From: Flavobacterium zhairuonense | Lineage (GTDB): Bacteria > Bacteroidota > Bacteroidia > Flavobacteriales > Flavobacteriaceae | Reading direction: 5' to 3' | NCBI RefSeq assembly: GCF_004352915.1 | Contig: NZ_SJSY01000075.1 | Span: 1-64,000, forward strand | Length of the DNA stretch: 64,000 nucleotides | In this document: piece by piece, positions 18,019 through 26,381 of the stretch | How positions within the stretch are numbered: the first letter of the stretch is position 1 | How the letters are laid out: each line of letters begins with the position of its first letter | The notes under the pieces: generated by a model | What the model saw: the letters and a program-made list of their open reading frames with translations, nothing else | Database searches by the model: none | What the model was told of the DNA's origin: nothing | Position numbers and translations under genes: made by a program

Positions 18019-18645
18019 ATGAAATATAAAATAGCTCTCTTTTTACTTTTGACTTTTCTGCTGCAATCTTGTCAGGATGAAAATGCAAAACGTCTTGCCG
18101 AAAATCAAAAAGTAGCCAAAAAGAACGAGAAAATCTTCAATAATATTAATAAAGCCTGGACCTTTATCGACGAGCCAATTAATGAAGCCGCGGAAAAAAA
18201 TGCGAGCACATGGAATGAATGGCGCGAATTTTTAAAAGAAATTGGAGAGAAACCAAGAAGAACAATTGGTGCATTTCAAAAAAAATCAAAAGCGATTGCA
18301 AAAAAAGCAATGGCGCTAAATAATAATATACCAACTGAATTAAATCAACCGGCCATAAAAAGCAGAATTTCTATTTTGATTACCAAAGTCAAAATGATGG
18401 ATTTGTTTATCAATTTGAGTACAATTCCAGATGATAAAGTAACTTTTTTAATTGGCGAAATCAACAAGGAAATTATTTCATTGGAAAGACAAATGGATAA
18501 AATTGTCGAAAAAGCTAAAATTCCTAAAGAACAAGGAGAAGAAGATTTCTTGAGAATGTTAGATACAACGCGTGCGATTCCGAGTTCAGGAGCACCGCAG
18601 GTTCCATTACAAAAAACGGATCAAAACACACCAAAAGTTGAGTAA
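18019..18645 (+). CDS. Small hypothetical lipoprotein upstream of mfd
   Basis: 208 aa from the ATG at 18019. MKYKIALFLLLTFLLQSC is a lipoprotein signal with Cys18, which would be spoiled by the four extra residues from 18007. The mature part is very charged and mostly helical (KRLAENQKVAKKNEKIFNNI; a second Lys-rich stretch AFQKKSKAIAKKA), consistent with a helical bundle facing the periplasm. No known domain was recognised. The stop overlaps the TTG start of mfd by 3 nt within GTTGAGTAA, so the two genes are probably translationally coupled. A role in DNA repair is not implied by the sequence. Confidence 0.8.
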   Translation: MKYKIALFLLLTFLLQSCQDENAKRLAENQKVAKKNEKIFNNINKAWTFIDEPINEAAEKNASTWNEWREFLKEIGEKPRRTIGAFQKKSKAIAKKAMALNNNIPTELNQPAIKSRISILITKVKMMDLFINLSTIPDDKVTFLIGEINKEIISLERQMDKIVEKAKIPKEQGEEDFLRMLDTTRAIPSSGAPQVPLQKTDQNTPKVE

Positions 18646-21600
18646 GAACGCCTTATATACCACATACGATAATCTGCCAAAAGCACAGCAGATTGCGACA
18701 AGTTTGCTGGAAGGGAATCAGATAAAAATGAATCTTAGTGGCTTGTTGGGATCAGCGGTTTCATTTATAATCCGTTCTGTTTTTAAGAAAACTGAACTGC
18801 CTTTTTTGATTGTGTTAGACAACAAAGAAGAAGCTGCATATTATTTGAACGATCTGGAACAAATGATCGGCGAGCAAGATGTTTTGTTTTATCCCGCTTC
18901 ATTTCGTCGTCCATATCAAATTGATGAAACAGATAACGCCAATGTTCTGCTTCGTGCTGAGGTTTTAAACCGAATTAATTCAAGAAAAAAGCCAGCAGTA
19001 ATTGTTACGTATCCAGAAGCACTTTTTGAAAAAGTAGTAACAAGAAGAGAACTCGATAAAAACACTTTAAAAGTGGCTTTGAACGATAAAATTTCGATTG
19101 ATTTTATCAACGAAGTTTTGTTTGAATACGAATTCAAAAGAGTAGATTTTATTACCGAACCTGGAGAATTTTCGGTTCGTGGAGGAATTGTCGATGTCTT
19201 TTCTTTCTCAAACGATCACCCATACAGAATTGAGTTTTTTGGAAACGAAGTAGACAGCATCAGAACTTTTGATGTTGAAACGCAATTATCTGTTGAAACA
19301 CATAAAAAAATCACGATTATTCCGAATGTCGAAAACAAACTTTTTCAGGAAAATCGTGAAAGCTTCTTAGATTATATTGCTGAAAAAACAGTTCTTTTTA
19401 TTCAAAATACTGAGGGACTTTTTTCTCAGTTGGACAAACAGTTTGCAAGGGCAGAAGAAGCTTTTGAGAAACTTTCGAAAGAAATAAAACATGCCACGCC
19501 GGAGCAATTGTTCTTAAATCAGGCTTCATTTATAAAAAGATCTTTGGATTTTTCAGTTGTAGAATTGGCTTCAAGACCAGTTTATAAAACAACTAAAAAG
19601 TTTGAATTTCATATTCAGCCTCAGCCATCTTTCAATAAACAATTTGATTTATTGCTGAATAATCTGAGCGAAAATCATTTTAACGGATATGTGAATTATC
19701 TGTTTTGTTCGAATGATACTCAGGCAAAACGTTTTCATGATATTTTTGAATCTTTGGACGAGGCCAATTCAGAAAATATCAGAAAGCAGTATCATACGAT
19801 TGTACTGCCTTTATACCAAGGTTTTATTGATGAAGAAAACCAAATAACGGCTTATACCGATCATCAGATTTTTGAGCGTTATCATAAATTCAATATCAAA
19901 AACGGGTATTCTAAAAAGCAGAATATTACTTTAAAAGAATTAACCGCACTTTCGGTTGGCGATTACGTAACACACATCGATCACGGAATTGGGAAGTTTG
20001 GCGGACTGCAGAAAATTCAGGTTGAAGGAAAAACGCAAGAAGCGATAAAATTGGTTTATGCCGATAATGATATTGTGTATGTGAGTATTCACTCGCTTCA
20101 TAAAATCTCGAAATACAACGGAAAAGACGGAACACCTCCGAAAATTTATAAATTAGGATCGAACGCTTGGAAGGTTTTAAAACAGAAAACCAAAGCACGC
20201 GTCAAACATATTGCGTTCAATTTGATTCAGCTGTATGCAAAACGTCGTTTAGAAAAAGGTTTTCAGTTTGCGCCTGACAGTTATTTGCAGAACGAATTAG
20301 AAAGTTCGTTTATTTACGAAGATACGCCAGATCAAATGAAATCGACGGCAGAAGTTAAAGCCGACATGGAAAGTGATCGTCCAATGGATCGTTTGGTTTG
20401 CGGCGATGTTGGTTTTGGAAAAACAGAGGTTGCAATTCGTGCCGCTTTTAAAGCAGTTGACAATAGCAAACAAGTTGCCGTTTTAGTTCCGACTACGATT
20501 TTAGCTTATCAGCATTACAGAACTTTTTCGGAACGTTTAAAAGACATGCCCGTTTCTATTGGTTACTTAAACCGATTCAGAACGGCAAAACAAAAAACGC
20601 AGACTTTAAAAGATTTAGCCGAAGGGAAACTGGATATTGTAATTGGAACGCATCAATTGGTAAACAAAAATGTAGTTTTTAAAGACTTAGGTTTATTGAT
20701 TGTTGATGAGGAACAAAAGTTTGGAGTTAACGTAAAAGATAAACTGAAAACTATTGCTGCCAATGTTGATACGCTGACATTGACTGCAACGCCAATTCCG
20801 AGAACGCTTCAGTTTTCATTAATGGCAGCGCGAGATTTATCGGTAATTACAACGCCTCCACCAAATCGTTATCCAATTGAAACAAATGTGGTTGGTTTTA
20901 ATGAAGAAATTATCCGTGATGCGATTTCGTATGAAATTCAAAGAAACGGACAAGTTTTCTTTATCAATAATAGAATTGAAAATATAAAAGAAGTGGCAGG
21001 AATGATTCAGCGTTTGGTTCCAAATGCGAGAGTCGGAATTGGCCACGGACAAATGGACGGCGCCAAACTCGAAGAATTGATGTTGGGTTTCATGAACGGA
21101 GATTTTGATGTTTTGGTGGCAACCACAATCATCGAAAGCGGATTGGACGTTCCAAATGCAAATACGATTTTTATCAACAATGCTAATAATTTCGGATTAT
21201 CAGATTTGCATCAAATGCGCGGTCGAGTAGGGCGAAGCAATAAAAAAGCATTCTGTTATTTCATTTGTCCGCCGTATTCATCGATGACAGAAGATGCCAG
21301 AAAACGTATTCAAGCTTTGGAACAATTCAGCGAATTAGGTAGCGGTTTCAATATTGCCATGAAAGATCTTGAGATTCGTGGTGCAGGAGATTTATTAGGC
21401 GGTGAACAAAGCGGTTTCATCAACGAAATTGGTTTTGATACGTACCAAAAAATCATGAACGAAGCGATTGAAGAATTGAAAGAAAACGAATTCAAAGATT
21501 TGTATCCTGAAGAAAATGATATCGATACGAAGGAATATGTAAAAGACATTCAGATCGATGCCGATTTCGAATTATTATTTCCAGATGAATATATCAATAA

Positions 21601-22003
21601 CGTTTCAGAGCGTTTGGTTTTATACAATGAATTAGGCGCAATAAAAGACGAAGCTGGTTTACAGGAATTCGAAAAGAAACTTATTGACCGTTTCGGACCG
21701 TTGCCAAAACCTGCTGTTGCTTTATTAAACAGCATCAGAATAAAATGGATTGCAACAAAAGTAGGAATCGAAAAATTGGTTCTGAAACAAGGTAAAATGA
21801 TAGGTTATTTTGTATCCGATCAACAATCAGATTATTATCAATCGGTGAAATTTAGAAATGTCTTGAATTTTGTTCAAAAGCATAGTAATCTTTGTAAAAT
21901 GAAAGAAAAACAAACGGTAAACGGACTACGTTTGTTATTGACTTTTGAAAATGTGAAATCGATAAAACGTGCGCTGGAGTTGATGGAGTTGTTTGAGGAG
22001 TAA
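18638..22003 (+). CDS. mfd: Transcription-repair coupling factor Mfd
   Basis: 1121 aa if started at the TTG at 18638, giving (M)SKNALYTTYDNLPKAQQIA. The frame is open back to an ATG at 18572, but that part overlaps the lipoprotein gene and is basic, non-Mfd-like sequence. Domains in order: UvrB-like N-terminal module, CarD-like RNA-polymerase-interacting domain (SVGDYVTHIDHGIGKFGG, near residue 440), superfamily 2 helicase core with Walker A GDVGFGKTE (near 590), DEEQ box (near 690), TATPIPRT, and QMRGRVGRS, then the C-terminal TRCF domain. Mfd removes RNA polymerase stalled at lesions and recruits UvrA. Length is normal for the family. A terminator follows. Confidence 0.96.
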   Translation: MSKNALYTTYDNLPKAQQIATSLLEGNQIKMNLSGLLGSAVSFIIRSVFKKTELPFLIVLDNKEEAAYYLNDLEQMIGEQDVLFYPASFRRPYQIDETDNANVLLRAEVLNRINSRKKPAVIVTYPEALFEKVVTRRELDKNTLKVALNDKISIDFINEVLFEYEFKRVDFITEPGEFSVRGGIVDVFSFSNDHPYRIEFFGNEVDSIRTFDVETQLSVETHKKITIIPNVENKLFQENRESFLDYIAEKTVLFIQNTEGLFSQLDKQFARAEEAFEKLSKEIKHATPEQLFLNQASFIKRSLDFSVVELASRPVYKTTKKFEFHIQPQPSFNKQFDLLLNNLSENHFNGYVNYLFCSNDTQAKRFHDIFESLDEANSENIRKQYHTIVLPLYQGFIDEENQITAYTDHQIFERYHKFNIKNGYSKKQNITLKELTALSVGDYVTHIDHGIGKFGGLQKIQVEGKTQEAIKLVYADNDIVYVSIHSLHKISKYNGKDGTPPKIYKLGSNAWKVLKQKTKARVKHIAFNLIQLYAKRRLEKGFQFAPDSYLQNELESSFIYEDTPDQMKSTAEVKADMESDRPMDRLVCGDVGFGKTEVAIRAAFKAVDNSKQVAVLVPTTILAYQHYRTFSERLKDMPVSIGYLNRFRTAKQKTQTLKDLAEGKLDIVIGTHQLVNKNVVFKDLGLLIVDEEQKFGVNVKDKLKTIAANVDTLTLTATPIPRTLQFSLMAARDLSVITTPPPNRYPIETNVVGFNEEIIRDAISYEIQRNGQVFFINNRIENIKEVAGMIQRLVPNARVGIGHGQMDGAKLEELMLGFMNGDFDVLVATTIIESGLDVPNANTIFINNANNFGLSDLHQMRGRVGRSNKKAFCYFICPPYSSMTEDARKRIQALEQFSELGSGFNIAMKDLEIRGAGDLLGGEQSGFINEIGFDTYQKIMNEAIEELKENEFKDLYPEENDIDTKEYVKDIQIDADFELLFPDEYINNVSERLVLYNELGAIKDEAGLQEFEKKLIDRFGPLPKPAVALLNSIRIKWIATKVGIEKLVLKQGKMIGYFVSDQQSDYYQSVKFRNVLNFVQKHSNLCKMKEKQTVNGLRLLLTFENVKSIKRALELMELFEE

Positions 22004-22026
22004 TTTTTTGTTTATCTAAAATATAG

Positions 22027-22057
22027 AAAAGCTTTCGGTTTTAAATCGGGAGCTTTT
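22027..22057 (+). terminator. Terminator after mfd
   Basis: AAAAGCT (22027-22033) pairs with AGCTTTT (22051-22057), with additional pairing of the inner CGGTTTT/AAATCGG segments, followed by TTTTT. Confidence 0.75.
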
Positions 22058-22165
22058 TTTTATGTTTTTTTCTAAAAAATCACCAAAAGTGGGTATTGTA
22101 TATTAAAAAACCGCTATTTAAATTGTAAGAAATTTACTTTAAATAATTTAACTAACAATTATAAG

Positions 22166-22558
22166 ATGAGTTTTTTAGCAAAATTAGAATTAGACAATGA
22201 AATTTTTAATGTTTTAGAATTTGATGTTACATTTTCTCAAGGTACAGATAACAACGGCAAACCAGCCAATAAAGCAAAAGGCGGACAAGTACGATTAGTT
22301 GTTGAGAGTACAGGTACCGATTTGTTCTCAGATTGGATGGTTTCACACACCAGCACCAAAGATGGAAAAGTTATTTTTTATCGCAGAGACGCAATGAGTA
22401 CCATGAAAAATGTAATTTTTAAAAAGGGATACTGTATTTCCTTTCACGAAAGTTTCCGCAGTGAAGGTTCTGTACCTATGAGAACCGAAATTTTGATTAC
22501 AGCCAATGAGATCAAAATTGGCAATACTGCATTTGAGAATAACTGGAAGAATTCTTAG
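22166..22558 (+). CDS. tssD: T6SS tube protein TssD (Hcp-like, Bacteroidota type)
   Basis: 130 aa. It begins MSFLAKLELDNEIFNVLEFD and has the conserved pattern of Bacteroidota Hcp homologues (FSQGTDNNGKPA ... GGQVRLVVESTG ... DWMVSHTSTKDGKVIFYRRD). Hcp hexamers stack into the tube that is propelled by T6SS contraction, and small effectors can ride inside the ring. No signal peptide, as expected. First gene of a co-directional island (22166-31126), 12 nt before a candidate effector gene. Standard length for the family. No sheath (TssB/C), baseplate or ClpV-like gene is present, so it must use an apparatus encoded elsewhere. Confidence 0.9.
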   Translation: MSFLAKLELDNEIFNVLEFDVTFSQGTDNNGKPANKAKGGQVRLVVESTGTDLFSDWMVSHTSTKDGKVIFYRRDAMSTMKNVIFKKGYCISFHESFRSEGSVPMRTEILITANEIKIGNTAFENNWKNS

Positions 22559-22569
22559 AAAGATTAGCT

Positions 22570-23214
22570 ATGGGACATATTGTAAAAAAAACGCCTCGAT
22601 TAGATATCGATATAAACATCGAAAGTAAAAATATTGTGGTAATCCAGAGGTGGAAGTATAATTGGATCGCAAATGGTTTTGGTGATTGGAATTATATTGA
22701 GAAAAAGAAAATTCATGAAGCTTTTGAAAAAGAGATGGATAGAGTGTGGAATCGAAAAGCAAGTTTAAAGGTAGTAGGTAGTTCAACATTTGCAATCGAA
22801 CATAAGAATGATATTTTTAAATTATTTTTTGATATCAAATGGGCTGTTAATAATAGTCATTGGAATGTTGATGTAATTAAGGTTGCACCAACTAATTTTA
22901 GTAACAGACCTTTTGTAAATTGGAATACCCGTCAAATAAAATTATATACTGTTGATATTCAAAACATGACCAAAGTGGGAGCGCCTACGAATGTCTCTCA
23001 AAAAAATATTCCCCATGAATTTGGCCATGCAATTGGAAATAGTAGTTCAATTACAGGTATGCATGCGGATGAATATAATCCATCAAGCACCTTTTTTTCT
23101 GATAAAATTAGCATTATGAATGTAGGTATGGAGTTAAGAACTAGACATTTCGATTTTATTCTCCAAGAGATAAACACCATGATCGCTAATACAAATTTCA
23201 ATGTATCGTTATGA
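22570..23214 (+). CDS. Metzincin-like zinc metallopeptidase, candidate T6SS effector
   Basis: 214 aa, no signal peptide. HEFGHAIG at 149-156 supplies two histidines and the general-base Glu150. SIMNVGMELRTRHF (181-194) resembles a metzincin Met-turn segment. In a standard HExxHxxGxxH/D site the third ligand would fall at residue 159, but that is Ser. A His165-Ala-Asp167-Glu-Tyr segment follows after a short insertion, and His165 or Asp167 (or His193) may take that role. The first 140 residues, rich in Trp and aromatics, are unrecognised. It lies 12 nt after the Hcp-like gene and overlaps the next lipoprotein gene by ATGA. That is the layout of an Hcp-delivered effector with its immunity protein. 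Function is inferred, not proven. Confidence 0.78.
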   Translation: MGHIVKKTPRLDIDINIESKNIVVIQRWKYNWIANGFGDWNYIEKKKIHEAFEKEMDRVWNRKASLKVVGSSTFAIEHKNDIFKLFFDIKWAVNNSHWNVDVIKVAPTNFSNRPFVNWNTRQIKLYTVDIQNMTKVGAPTNVSQKNIPHEFGHAIGNSSSITGMHADEYNPSSTFFSDKISIMNVGMELRTRHFDFILQEINTMIANTNFNVSL

Positions 23215-23588
23215 AAAAAAAACATTCAATATTCTTCTTTTGCTTGGTATTTGTGATTATAAGCTGCCAAGTTAAACAAGAAAAACCTGTGAATAAAAAA
23301 CAGGAATTGAAATTAGAGGTTATTTCAAAAATTTCATATGAAAAAGCAACGGCTTTTTATGGAAATCCAATTAAAACAGAAGTTTTTGATAATGCAAAGG
23401 AAAATGAAATTTTTCCAGGAATAAGAGCGGGAATTGGTAAATATTATAAGAGTGGAATTAAAATACAAATAAAAGAGGCTATTTGGAATAAAGATGATTC
23501 GATACAAATTGCGGTATGGTATACCAGAAAACAAAATCAATGGATACCTTTTGATAGTGTCGAATATAATAAGTATTCGGATTTTTAG
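23211..23588 (+). CDS. Hypothetical lipoprotein, candidate immunity protein 1
   Basis: 125 aa. MKKKHSIFFFCLVFVIISC ends in a lipobox at Cys19, so the mature protein sits in the envelope, facing the periplasm or the surface. The rest (KATAFYGNPIKTEVFDNAKE ... IQIAVWYTRKQNQWIPFDSV) looks like a small beta-rich fold. No named family was recognised. The start overlaps the stop of the metallopeptidase gene (ATGA), implying translational coupling. A periplasmic lipoprotein directly coupled to a putative peptidase toxin is what an immunity protein for a periplasm-acting effector would look like. Confidence 0.75.
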   Translation: MKKKHSIFFFCLVFVIISCQVKQEKPVNKKQELKLEVISKISYEKATAFYGNPIKTEVFDNAKENEIFPGIRAGIGKYYKSGIKIQIKEAIWNKDDSIQIAVWYTRKQNQWIPFDSVEYNKYSDF

Positions 23589-23609
23589 CTACTAGGTAAA
23601 AGATATAGA

Positions 23610-23963
23610 ATGACAAAAATGATCTCTTTAGTAATAATTAGTCTTCTGTTATTTTCTTGTACTAGTAAAGAAAAAAAGGTAGATGTCCTTTGGCAAAAAG
23701 TTTTACAAAGTAAAAATGCAAAAGAAGAAGAGAAAGCTTTACAAAATTTCTGGAGTGATTTTCATTATGAAAGAATTGGTGTTTCAATTTTTTATAAAAA
23801 AGAAAATGGTTCATATAAAGGATTAGAAAAATTATCGAAGGAAGATACAGTAAAATCTATAAAAGTAGAAATTAGTTTTGGCAACAATAATTTTCATTTA
23901 GTTAAGATAAACGAGAATCCTAAAGATCCAGAGAATTATTTTTTATTGTATAGAGATCATTAA
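23610..23963 (+). CDS. Hypothetical lipoprotein, candidate immunity protein 2
   Basis: 117 aa with lipobox MTKMISLVIISLLLFSC (Cys17). The in-frame Met4 is an equally possible start. The mature part is charged and contains FWSDFHYERIGVSIFYKKEN and KSIKVEISFGNNNFHLVKIN, again suggesting a small beta-sheet protein of about 100 residues. No clear sequence identity to the preceding lipoprotein is visible, but the size, signal type and position match. It may be a second immunity protein or a helper. Family not recognised. Confidence 0.72.
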   Translation: MTKMISLVIISLLLFSCTSKEKKVDVLWQKVLQSKNAKEEEKALQNFWSDFHYERIGVSIFYKKENGSYKGLEKLSKEDTVKSIKVEISFGNNNFHLVKINENPKDPENYFLLYRDH

Positions 23964-24010
23964 ACATTAATACAAAGATTTTTTTAAGATTAAATTACAT
24001 AGGTTTTGAT

Positions 24011-24184
24011 ATGGCAGGATATAAATTTCAAGAGCAAATTGGAGGTTTTCTCTGGTGGTTATTAGTCAGATTTTGCAAAACAAAATTAGAAGATGAACAA
24101 ACACGTGATAAAATGGCTAGAAATGTTTTTTTTACTTACATGTTATTAGTCATCATAATGTTTATTGATGTGAAATTCTTTTAA
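24011..24184 (+). CDS. Small membrane-associated protein A (57 aa), paralogue of the next gene
   Basis: ATG at 24011, TAA at 24182-24184. The protein contains QIGGFLWWLLVRFCKTKLED followed by EQ, a charged segment, and a C-terminal hydrophobic helix (VFFTYMLLVIIMFIDVKFF). The next ORF repeats this architecture: GGFLWW[L/V]L[V/I]RFC[K/R]TKLEDEQ is shared. Two independent small ORFs with conserved protein sequence argue that both are real genes. Likely membrane-inserted through the C-terminal helix, with a Trp-rich N-terminal amphipathic part. Function unknown; located between the lipoproteins and vgrG. Confidence 0.7.
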   Translation: MAGYKFQEQIGGFLWWLLVRFCKTKLEDEQTRDKMARNVFFTYMLLVIIMFIDVKFF

Positions 24185-24223
24185 AATAAGATCTTAAAAA
24201 AACGCCACATAAATTTTAGAGCT

Positions 24224-24394
24224 ATGAGATTTCGAATAGAGAGTGATATCGGAGGTTTTCTTTGGTGGGTTTTAATTCGATTTTGCAGAACAAAGCTTGA
24301 AGATGAACAAGCTGATGATAAATGGAGTAGAAATATTTTTTTATTAATTGTTATTGGAGTGATAGCAACATTTATATCGATTAGATTTTTTTAA
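24224..24394 (+). CDS. Small membrane-associated protein B (56 aa), paralogue of the previous gene
   Basis: ATG at 24224, TAA at 24392-24394. SDIGGFLWWVLIRFCRTKLE plus DEQ matches the preceding gene, followed by DDKWSRN and a hydrophobic tail (IFLLIVIGVIATFISIRFF). Differences from copy A are spread through both ends while the centre is kept, as expected for selection on the protein. Tandem duplication inside the T6SS island may reflect immunity diversification. No family recognised. Confidence 0.7.
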   Translation: MRFRIESDIGGFLWWVLIRFCRTKLEDEQADDKWSRNIFLLIVIGVIATFISIRFF

Positions 24395-24482
24395 AATGGT
24401 TGAATAAAAGAGATAGAGATAAATTATAATTAGGAAACTTGTTTTCTCTAGTTTAAAAAATTAACACTATAAATAATACAAA

Positions 24483-26327
24483 ATGGCATTGCAAACAAAC
24501 ACAATTATAAAAATTGGCGAAACAATAATTAAAAATTTCAGCCATTTACAAATTAATCAGGAAATACATGATCATCATACATTTTCAATCGAAGTGCGAA
24601 ATGATTTACTCGTAAGCGAATTTGAAAGTGTTATGCCGGTTTCGCAAAAACTTACCGGCGAAAAAATAAGCATTGAAATAAAAGCCTTGCCAGATTTAGG
24701 TGATCTTATGGTTTTAACAAATCCTAAAGATTACATCATGCAGTTTTACGGGATTGTCACAAAAGTCACTATGCGCAAATCCCGTTTTATGGATATGGAG
24801 GAAACCATTCTGATTCAGGGTTATAGTGAATCTATAATTTTAGACAGCGGTCCAGAATCGCATTCTTTTACAAAAATGAAAATGGCTGATATTGTCAACA
24901 AAGTAAAATCAGGCTATGATATTGATATGGAGGTCAATCCTTTTTACAGCAATATTTTGGCATATACAGTCCAGTATAACGAAAGCGATTTTGATTTTTT
25001 AAACCGATTGGCAATGCGTTACGGGCAATGGTTTTTTTACAATGGACGCAAGATGGTTTTTGGAGGCCCGGGAGGAGGTGTGCAACCCAAACTGACTTAT
25101 GGTATCAATATGCATGATTTTAGTTATGATATCAAATTGGCTCCAGCATTGTTTAAAGTAATTGAAAATGATAATCAAAAAGGAGAATATTCAATAAACA
25201 ACACTTTGGAACATAGAACAGAAGTTTCTGGATTTCACCAAAATTTTATCAATAAATCTAATCAGGTTTTTAGTAAGGAAACAGTAATTCAGCTCAATCA
25301 AAATGCAGTTGGAGGATACGGAAGCAGTGCTTCTGAAGAATATGCCAAAAATAAAATGCGAGCGGCTATAAGCGATATGATGCAGGTTGAAGCTTCAAGC
25401 GAGGTTCCAGGCGTTAATATAGGAAGCAATGTAATTATAAACGGTGTCGACCAACAGCTTGAAGGAAATTATAGGATTACTAAAATAACACATATTTGTG
25501 ATGACGGCGGTGGTTACGAAAACCATTTTACAGCAGTAAATTTTAGCGGTGCCGCTTTTTCTCCTAAAACAAATCCAGACTTGATTCCGCGTTGTGAAAG
25601 CCAATCGGCAATAATAATATCTAATAACGATCCAGACGGACTTGGAGGCTTAAAAGTTCAAATGTCATGGCAGGAAGCCAAAGGAGAAACAACACCTTTT
25701 ATACCAATGGTCCAGCCACATGGAGGAGGAGGAAAAGGATTTTATTTTATTCCCGAAGTTGGTGAAAAAGTCTTTGTTGATTTTCAGTCAGGCAATGCCG
25801 AAATGCCTGTTGTCGTAGGAACAATGTCGAGCAATAAAGCAAAAAGTGGTTATCATTCACCAAATAATGATATTAAAGGTATTCGAACAAGAAGCGGTAT
25901 TGAGACCCTAAGCAATGACGCAAAAGGAAGCTGGAAGCAAAGTACGCCAGATGGTAATTACATAGAACTTGATGGAAGCGGAAATATTACAAATAATGCT
26001 GTAGTCAATATGACCCAAAATGTGGGAGAAAAAATGACCATTAATGTCGGTGGAAATGAGCAGTCTCCGACTCAATGTATACTTGAAATGGATAATAAAG
26101 GTCAAGTTCTTATGACAACTGAAAAGAATGTTGCCATTTATGCTAAAGAAAATATAAGGTTGCAAGTAGGTAAAAGTAGTATCACTATTACAAAAGGCGG
26201 AATAGAATTAAAAAGTGACAGTATTGCTTTAAGAAGTATACAAACTGCTATCTATGGTGAAGGATCAGCGAAAGCTATTTTTAATGGTACAACACAGATA
26301 GATGGGGATCAGGTGTTTATAAAGTAG
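24483..26327 (+). CDS. vgrG: T6SS spike protein VgrG (TssI)
   Basis: 614 aa. The N-terminal half is gp27-like (LQINQEIHDHHTFSIEVRND; YNESDFDFLNRLAMRYGQWF). A gp5-type OB-fold follows at about 370-465 (GGLKVQMSWQEAKGETTPFI; HGGGGKGFYFIPEVGEKVFV). The C-terminus is beta-helical with GNI/NVGGNEQ repeats and ends KAIFNGTTQIDGDQVFIK, without an extra effector domain. VgrG trimers form the puncturing tip on the Hcp tube. Cargo must therefore be attached through separate adaptors or PAAR-like proteins, and both candidate types follow directly. Co-directional with the Hcp-like gene. Confidence 0.93.
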   Translation: MALQTNTIIKIGETIIKNFSHLQINQEIHDHHTFSIEVRNDLLVSEFESVMPVSQKLTGEKISIEIKALPDLGDLMVLTNPKDYIMQFYGIVTKVTMRKSRFMDMEETILIQGYSESIILDSGPESHSFTKMKMADIVNKVKSGYDIDMEVNPFYSNILAYTVQYNESDFDFLNRLAMRYGQWFFYNGRKMVFGGPGGGVQPKLTYGINMHDFSYDIKLAPALFKVIENDNQKGEYSINNTLEHRTEVSGFHQNFINKSNQVFSKETVIQLNQNAVGGYGSSASEEYAKNKMRAAISDMMQVEASSEVPGVNIGSNVIINGVDQQLEGNYRITKITHICDDGGGYENHFTAVNFSGAAFSPKTNPDLIPRCESQSAIIISNNDPDGLGGLKVQMSWQEAKGETTPFIPMVQPHGGGGKGFYFIPEVGEKVFVDFQSGNAEMPVVVGTMSSNKAKSGYHSPNNDIKGIRTRSGIETLSNDAKGSWKQSTPDGNYIELDGSGNITNNAVVNMTQNVGEKMTINVGGNEQSPTQCILEMDNKGQVLMTTEKNVAIYAKENIRLQVGKSSITITKGGIELKSDSIALRSIQTAIYGEGSAKAIFNGTTQIDGDQVFIK

Positions 26328-26381
26328 AAATTTTGTTGGACGTATTAAAAATTCGTCATATATCATAAAAAAATAAGAAGA

